From NCBI GenBank assembly GCA_016212685.1, contig JACREW010000085.1:1-9898 (forward strand): a DNA stretch of 9,898 nucleotides. The letters are read 5' to 3'. Made by a program: the position numbers and the translations under genes. Source of the DNA: Nitrospirota bacterium (GTDB taxonomy: Bacteria > Nitrospirota > Thermodesulfovibrionia > Thermodesulfovibrionales > Dissulfurispiraceae). Positions within the stretch are counted from its first letter, which is position 1. Each line of letters starts with the position of its first letter. The notes beneath the pieces were generated by a model. That model made no database searches. It saw nothing but the letters and a program-made list of their open reading frames with translations, and was not told the DNA's origin. Below are positions 6,366 to 9,898 of this stretch, one piece after another.

Positions 6366-7139
6366 TTATTCTCTCCATACTTTCCATGGCGCATTACCTT
6401 TATCCCATAACTCTTCGAGCAGTTTCCAATCCCTCGCTGTATCCATACACTGCCAGAAGCCGTCATGCCTGTATGCCATCAGTTGTCTGTCTCTTGCAAG
6501 GTTTTCGAGCGGGTCCCTTTCAAGAATTGTGTCATCGCCTTTGATATAATCAAAAACTTCAGGTTGAAATACAAAAAAACCGCCGTTAATCCACCCTTCT
6601 CCAGTCTGAGGTTTCTCGGTAAATTCTATAACCTGATTGCCTTCAAAGGTTATGCCTCCAAATCGGGGAGTTGGCCTTACCGAAGTAACGGTAGCTATCC
6701 TGCCATGTGATTGATGGAACTTCAGCAGATCTCTTATGTTTATATTGCCGACTCCGTCGCCATAGGTAAGCATAAATGTTTCTTCCTTCAAATATTCCTT
6801 CAGTCTCAGGAGCCTTCCGCCTGTCATAGGATGTAATCCTGTATCAACCAGACGAACTGTCCAATCCCTGAAGCAGTTCTTTGAAGCGAGTACCTCTCCT
6901 GTTTTGAGCGATATAGTCAAATCGCTATTGAGGTTGTAGTAGTTCAAAAAATATTCTTTTATGACATCACCCTTATAGCCGAGGGCGATAATAAAATCGT
7001 TAAATCCGTGCGACCAATAAATATTCATGATATGCCAGAGTATAGGCTTTCCGCCTATTTCGACCATCGGTTTTGGTCTAACCGCCGTCTCCTCGCTCAA
7101 CCTTGTTCCCAACCCCCCGGCCAATATTGCAATTTTCAT
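6366..7139 (-). CDS. rfbF: Glucose-1-phosphate cytidylyltransferase
   Basis: RfbF/DdhA makes CDP-glucose from alpha-D-glucose 1-phosphate and CTP, the entry step to CDP-linked deoxysugars such as 3,6-dideoxyhexoses. The 257-residue length is normal for the family and the whole protein follows its pattern. The pyrophosphorylase signature LAGGLGTRLSEET (residues 6-18) leads into RPKPMVEIGGKPILWHIM (21-38). LVDTG and MTGGRL lie at 97-109, TYGDGV (125-130) carries the metal-binding aspartate, INGGFFV lies at 184-190, and the C-terminal GFWQCMDTARDW and GNAPWKVW end the protein. The ATG at 7139 has GGAGG four bases upstream, and the gap to the upstream SDR gene is 32 bases. No CDP-glucose 4,6-dehydratase (RfbG) or RfbH follows in this window, although these commonly neighbour rfbF; they may lie outside the window or be absent. 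The enzyme is cytoplasmic. Confidence 0.97.
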   Translation of the reverse strand: MKIAILAGGLGTRLSEETAVRPKPMVEIGGKPILWHIMNIYWSHGFNDFIIALGYKGDVIKEYFLNYYNLNSDLTISLKTGEVLASKNCFRDWTVRLVDTGLHPMTGGRLLRLKEYLKEETFMLTYGDGVGNINIRDLLKFHQSHGRIATVTSVRPTPRFGGITFEGNQVIEFTEKPQTGEGWINGGFFVFQPEVFDYIKGDDTILERDPLENLARDRQLMAYRHDGFWQCMDTARDWKLLEELWDKGNAPWKVWRE

Positions 7140-7171
7140 ATTACCTCCGGATAAAGCTCGACATTTACAAA

Positions 7172-8119
7172 CTATATAACCGCTTTATAATACTCTATCG
7201 TTTTCCTCAAACCGTCTTCGAGTGAAATATTCGGTTTCCAATCAAGCAACTCTATAGCACGTCCTATATCGGCATAGAGCGACATATTTTCACCTTTCCT
7301 ATAGGGGTAAGCGCCCCATTGCGGTCTGCCGCCACCGGTTATTTTTATAACGCTTTCCACCATATCTCTTATCGTAACAGGAATTCCTGATGCAATATTG
7401 ATAATATGTCCCCGCGCTGCCGGAGAAACCGACGCCTTTATCATCGCATCGACAGCATCGTCAACATAACAAAAATCCCTCACCTGCTTCCCTTCCGAGG
7501 TCTTAAAATCAGCGTTCTCCAGACATCCTTTTATAATTTGCGGAAGGAACCGTTTGTCGTCCTGTCCGGGCCCGTATGTAAGAAAAAGCCTCAGTACAAC
7601 TCCGGGGAATCCTTCAGTGTTGGAAATGGTCTGTATAAAATGGGACGCTGCCGTTTTGGCCAAGGAATACGGCGAGATGGGAGATTCCCTTATAGATTCG
7701 TTCTGCGGCGAGTGGGCGTTGCCGTATTCATCGCTGCTTCCTATCTGCACAAACCCTTTCAGTTGTTTAATGTCAAGACAATCTGTCAAATTTAAAAGTC
7801 CTATAAAATGGGATTCTATAACTCTTCTGCCTCCCTGAAAATAGGGGATATGATCAATATAGCCGCCGAGATTGAAAACATAATCAAAAGGCCTCCCGCA
7901 AATAACGGAAGAGAGCGCTTCTTTATCTGCCATATCACACCGTATTATCTCAGCTCCTTCCATAACTTGCTCGTCATGTTGTTTCATGCCCAAGCTAAGA
8001 CAGGTAACATAGGGGGTAAGGATCAAGCATTTCCTGGCAAGATGCCTTCCGATAAATCCTGTGCCGCCTACAATCAATATTCTTTCTTTACGCCTAAACT
8101 CTGTTCTTTCAGCGTTCAT
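7172..8119 (-). CDS. SDR-family nucleotide-sugar epimerase/reductase
   Basis: A 315-residue extended short-chain dehydrogenase. The N-terminal NAD(P) motif GGTGFIG is at 18-24, the active-site serine region GSSDEYG at 127-133 and the catalytic Tyr-Lys pair at Y151 and K155 (SPYSLAK). RDFCYVDDAVDA (214-225) and the closing LLDWKPNISLEDGLRKTIEYY are typical of sugar-nucleotide epimerases, dehydratases and 4-ketoreductases. The segment SSDEYG resembles epimerases/reductases more than the T-D-E-x-Y dyad of 4,6-dehydratases, so I favour a C4 reductase or epimerase, for example a CDP-abequose or paratose synthase-like step. A dehydratase cannot be excluded by eye. It starts at ATG 8119, 15 bases after the isomerase stop, with only a weak purine-rich ribosome site, and is followed 32 bases later by rfbF. 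This pairing points to a CDP-linked sugar substrate (inference). Confidence 0.9.
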   Translation of the reverse strand: MNAERTEFRRKERILIVGGTGFIGRHLARKCLILTPYVTCLSLGMKQHDEQVMEGAEIIRCDMADKEALSSVICGRPFDYVFNLGGYIDHIPYFQGGRRVIESHFIGLLNLTDCLDIKQLKGFVQIGSSDEYGNAHSPQNESIRESPISPYSLAKTAASHFIQTISNTEGFPGVVLRLFLTYGPGQDDKRFLPQIIKGCLENADFKTSEGKQVRDFCYVDDAVDAMIKASVSPAARGHIINIASGIPVTIRDMVESVIKITGGGRPQWGAYPYRKGENMSLYADIGRAIELLDWKPNISLEDGLRKTIEYYKAVI

Positions 8120-8134
8120 CTGTTTTATATTTCT

Positions 8135-8725
8135 TCACGCTCCGGCTTTGACCTTAAACCATGTATATATAAGATGATCGAGTATCATGTGGATGTCCTC
8201 TACAGGGCCGTACTCACCCTTGGATGTCTCGACATGTATGCTGATGTCGCATATACTTCTTAGCTTACCTCCGTCGAAACCGGTCAGTCCTATCACGGTC
8301 CCACCCTGTTCTTTGACCCACTTGGCCGCATTCAGGACATTGGCGGAGTTCCCGCTTGCAGAGATAACCACCAGTTTGTCACCGGGGCGGTAAAGAGTCT
8401 TAAGCTGTTCCAGAAAGAGATTTTCATAGCCAAAGTCATTGGCAACGGCCGTCATCGTAGAATTATTATCAGTAAGCGAAACAGCACGGATTGGCTTTCT
8501 GAATGCACGCCTGCATCCTATACCAAGATCGTTGGCCATGTGTGAAGCTATGGCAGCGGACCCGCCGTTTCCTGCAAAAAAAACCGCGCTCCCCTTCTCG
8601 CTAGCCGCTTCGAGCTCCATAACAAAAAACGCTATCGCGTTTGTATCTAACCTTTTTGAAAGCTCGTGAAGGTATTCAAAGTAGCCGGCCACAAAAGTGT
8701 GTATGCTTTCACTCCGTTTAATCAT
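8135..8725 (-). CDS. SIS-domain sugar-phosphate isomerase (GmhA-like)
   Basis: A 196-residue single SIS-domain protein resembling sedoheptulose-7-phosphate isomerase, which makes D-glycero-D-manno-heptose 7-phosphate. Family signatures are FFAGNGGSAA (49-58), ANDFGYENLF (95-104), ISASGNSANVLNA (121-133) and VEDIHMILDHLI (175-186). Compared from memory with E. coli GmhA, metal ligands H61 and H180 correspond to H62 and H184 here, but E65 corresponds to D66 and Q172 to E176. Both changes could still bind metal, so activity is plausible, but the substrate may differ. No heptose kinase, phosphatase or heptose guanylyl/adenylyl transferase is present in the window, so a heptose pathway is not shown. 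The ATG start overlaps the upstream FemAB-like gene by eight bases, with an AGGAAG run about ten bases before it. GC content is clearly higher than in the gene upstream. Confidence 0.9.
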   Translation of the reverse strand: MIKRSESIHTFVAGYFEYLHELSKRLDTNAIAFFVMELEAASEKGSAVFFAGNGGSAAIASHMANDLGIGCRRAFRKPIRAVSLTDNNSTMTAVANDFGYENLFLEQLKTLYRPGDKLVVISASGNSANVLNAAKWVKEQGGTVIGLTGFDGGKLRSICDISIHVETSKGEYGPVEDIHMILDHLIYTWFKVKAGA

Positions 8726-9812
8726 AAGTTTCTTTCTTCCTATGTAAATTCATGGCTTGTTGTATTTTTTTTAATCTTCCAAAATTCCTTATCGCAGTTG
8801 CAATATATCCCATATATGAAAGTGGATAAATAAACCTATAGTTAACGACTTCATTTGTAGAAAAACTCCTCTTAAAGAACGCTACCTTCGGCATGTTATT
8901 AACAAATTCCATACCGTCACCCAGCACAAAGTATTGTGCGCCGAGTTTCATGCTGTCCAGCATGGCGGTATATAAAAGAGCTTTGTTGACAAATAACTTC
9001 TTTCCTTTCCTGCTGCTTGCATTAGAACTGAACGTAGCAATACCTGTTCTATAACTGTATATTACTGCGGCCAAAGGTTCATCATTCTCCAAGGCAACAA
9101 GGGCATGATAACAATTGCTTGCAATAACGCAGTTGGCAAAGGAGATTTCAGAGTCTGGACTTATCCCTAATTCATCTGCCTGCATTACCATAAGGCACGT
9201 AAAATGTTCCGAGAAACCACTATCCGATTTGTTTAATATCTTCAGTTCAGACAAATTCTTAAGACCCTTTTTTATTTCATACCGAGTGGTAGAGTTCAAC
9301 TCGTCTAATATATTGTCTTTTAATTTCGCATAAAGGATAGTGTTTAAATCAATCATACTGCTATGAAACGGCAAGACCTTAAATATTGAAGATGGTTCTT
9401 CTATAGTCAATTTGGGAGGGACAATCAAGGATATATAATCAATCTTTAATTTATTCCTATAATATTCTTTAAAAACATTTACAAGCACAAAGTTCCTAAT
9501 AAGAGCAGCTTCTTTCACAAAACCGCTGTCAATTAATATGCCCCCGAACGGCGCATTCAAAACATTGAATGCGAAAGGAGTAAAGCCTATCTTTTTTTTG
9601 TCCATCCTCCCGGAAAAAACTGCGACTGGTCTCTTCCTTTCTGTTTCGTAAATAATAATCCTACCGCCATCCCCTTTACCGTCCAGTTCCTTACTTAGCA
9701 GACTGACTTCCAAGTCGTGCGCGAACGAATAACTGCAATTGTCGGCCACATCGAGATAATCCTGTATGTTCTCTTTGTTTAAAGGTTTAAATGTATATTT
9801 TTTGCCGTTCAT
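8718..9812 (-). CDS. FemAB/GNAT-fold acyl or aminoacyl transferase
   Basis: A 364-residue protein that I place in the FemAB-like/BioF2-like acetyltransferase group with moderate certainty. Supporting elements are LNAPFGGILID (85-95), a substrate-pocket segment; TRYEIKKGLK (176-185), which parallels the basic NxRxxLRKAxK element of the family; HALVALENDEPLAAVIYSY (236-254), a GNAT beta-strand pair; and YFVLGDG with FFKRSFS (294-300, 312-318), which occupy the position of the DxGG and FKxGFG hallmarks. The hallmarks are degenerate, so catalysis may differ from peptidoglycan-bridge enzymes. A role in acylating a sugar of this polysaccharide is the natural guess. The start is ATG 9812, 14 bases after the glycosyltransferase stop, with a weak ribosome site. 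The gene is AT-rich: for example 9421-9480 has about 10 G+C of 60 bases, unlike the isomerase gene that follows, hinting at separate acquisition. Confidence 0.82.
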   Translation of the reverse strand: MNGKKYTFKPLNKENIQDYLDVADNCSYSFAHDLEVSLLSKELDGKGDGGRIIIYETERKRPVAVFSGRMDKKKIGFTPFAFNVLNAPFGGILIDSGFVKEAALIRNFVLVNVFKEYYRNKLKIDYISLIVPPKLTIEEPSSIFKVLPFHSSMIDLNTILYAKLKDNILDELNSTTRYEIKKGLKNLSELKILNKSDSGFSEHFTCLMVMQADELGISPDSEISFANCVIASNCYHALVALENDEPLAAVIYSYRTGIATFSSNASSRKGKKLFVNKALLYTAMLDSMKLGAQYFVLGDGMEFVNNMPKVAFFKRSFSTNEVVNYRFIYPLSYMGYIATAIRNFGRLKKIQQAMNLHRKKETYD

Positions 9813-9826
9813 TTGCTATATTCATC

Positions 9827-9898
9827 TTAGTTGAGCATATTCCGATTATTTAGAATCTTATTATATACGCCGATCATTCTTTCTGCGTAATCATTCCA
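9827..9898 (-). CDS. C-terminal end of a glycosyltransferase (N-terminus outside window)
   Basis: The minus strand is open from the window edge to a TAA at 9827-9829 and encodes 23 residues beginning W-N-D-Y-A-E-R-M and ending in LNNRNMLN. The pattern W-x-x-Y-A-E-x-M followed by VYNKIL is typical of the last helix of GT4 (group 1) glycosyltransferases of polysaccharide loci. The stop lies 14 bases before the FemAB-like gene, as expected for a co-transcribed neighbour. Only a short tail is visible, so the family call rests on this one motif and the context. Confidence 0.65.
   Translation of the reverse strand, partial: WNDYAERMIGVYNKILNNRNMLN

Noticed and set aside
7172..8119. Calling the SDR gene CDP-glucose 4,6-dehydratase (rfbG) because it neighbours rfbF
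   Set aside because: The active-site segment is SSDEYG rather than the T-D-E/K-x-Y pattern of dehydratases, and it is shorter than typical RfbG, so a general SDR call is safer.
7406..8263. Plus-strand open frames of up to 151 codons opposite the SDR and isomerase genes
   Set aside because: Both opposing genes have full family motifs, and the antisense frames read as low-complexity shadow sequence.
1..9898. CRISPR array, tRNA, rRNA, insertion sequence or attachment site
   Set aside because: No regularly spaced repeats, transposase genes, terminal inverted repeats or structural RNA patterns were seen on either strand by eye.

Overview
The window is one continuous minus-strand surface-polysaccharide (O-antigen, capsule or exopolysaccharide) biosynthesis locus from a bacterium. 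All believable genes read right to left. The organism cannot be named from the sequence. The O-antigen-type sugar-nucleotide genes (RfbF, a GmhA-like SIS isomerase) and strong AGGAGG ribosome binding sites suggest a Gram-negative-type bacterium of moderate GC. Base composition is patchy, as is usual for such loci: some 60-base stretches of the 8.7-9.8 kb gene hold under a third G+C, while neighbouring stretches at 8.1-8.7 kb exceed half.

Layout in transcription order. (1) 9827-9898: last 23 codons of a glycosyltransferase that continues outside the window. (2) 8718-9812: AT-rich FemAB/GNAT-fold acyl or aminoacyl transferase. (3) 8135-8725: GmhA-like SIS sugar-phosphate isomerase. (4) 7172-8119: SDR nucleotide-sugar epimerase/reductase. 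(5) 6366-7139: RfbF, glucose-1-phosphate cytidylyltransferase. (6) 5225-6343: radical SAM enzyme with a SPASM-like C-terminus. (7) 4779-5228: small cupin with mixed RmlC and FdtA-like signatures. (8) 3851-4786: family 2 glycosyltransferase. (9) 2856-3854: short DegT/DnrJ/EryC1-type PLP enzyme. (10) 1867-2862: a second FemAB-like transferase. (11) 1094-1870: NodB-type polysaccharide deacetylase. A short hairpin plus T-tract at 1040-1060 probably ends this transcript. (12) 968 to the left edge: a B12-binding-domain radical SAM protein with its own Shine-Dalgarno sequence and a possible promoter, truncated by the window.

The genes are very tightly packed. Gaps from 9826 to 6344 are 14-32 bases (one junction overlaps by 8), and all five junctions from the cupin to the deacetylase overlap by 4-8 bases, which implies translational coupling in one operon. 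The set reads as synthesis of a CDP-activated sugar (RfbF, SDR, radical SAM, cupin, perhaps the DegT enzyme), its transfer (GT2 and the partial glycosyltransferase) and tailoring (two FemAB-like transferases and a deacetylase).

The most interesting point is that RfbF is not followed by the usual CDP-glucose 4,6-dehydratase. Its place is taken by a radical SAM/SPASM protein, followed directly by a cupin whose RmlC catalytic tyrosine appears to be missing. This may be a non-standard CDP-sugar pathway. That is an inference from gene order and motifs and has not been demonstrated.
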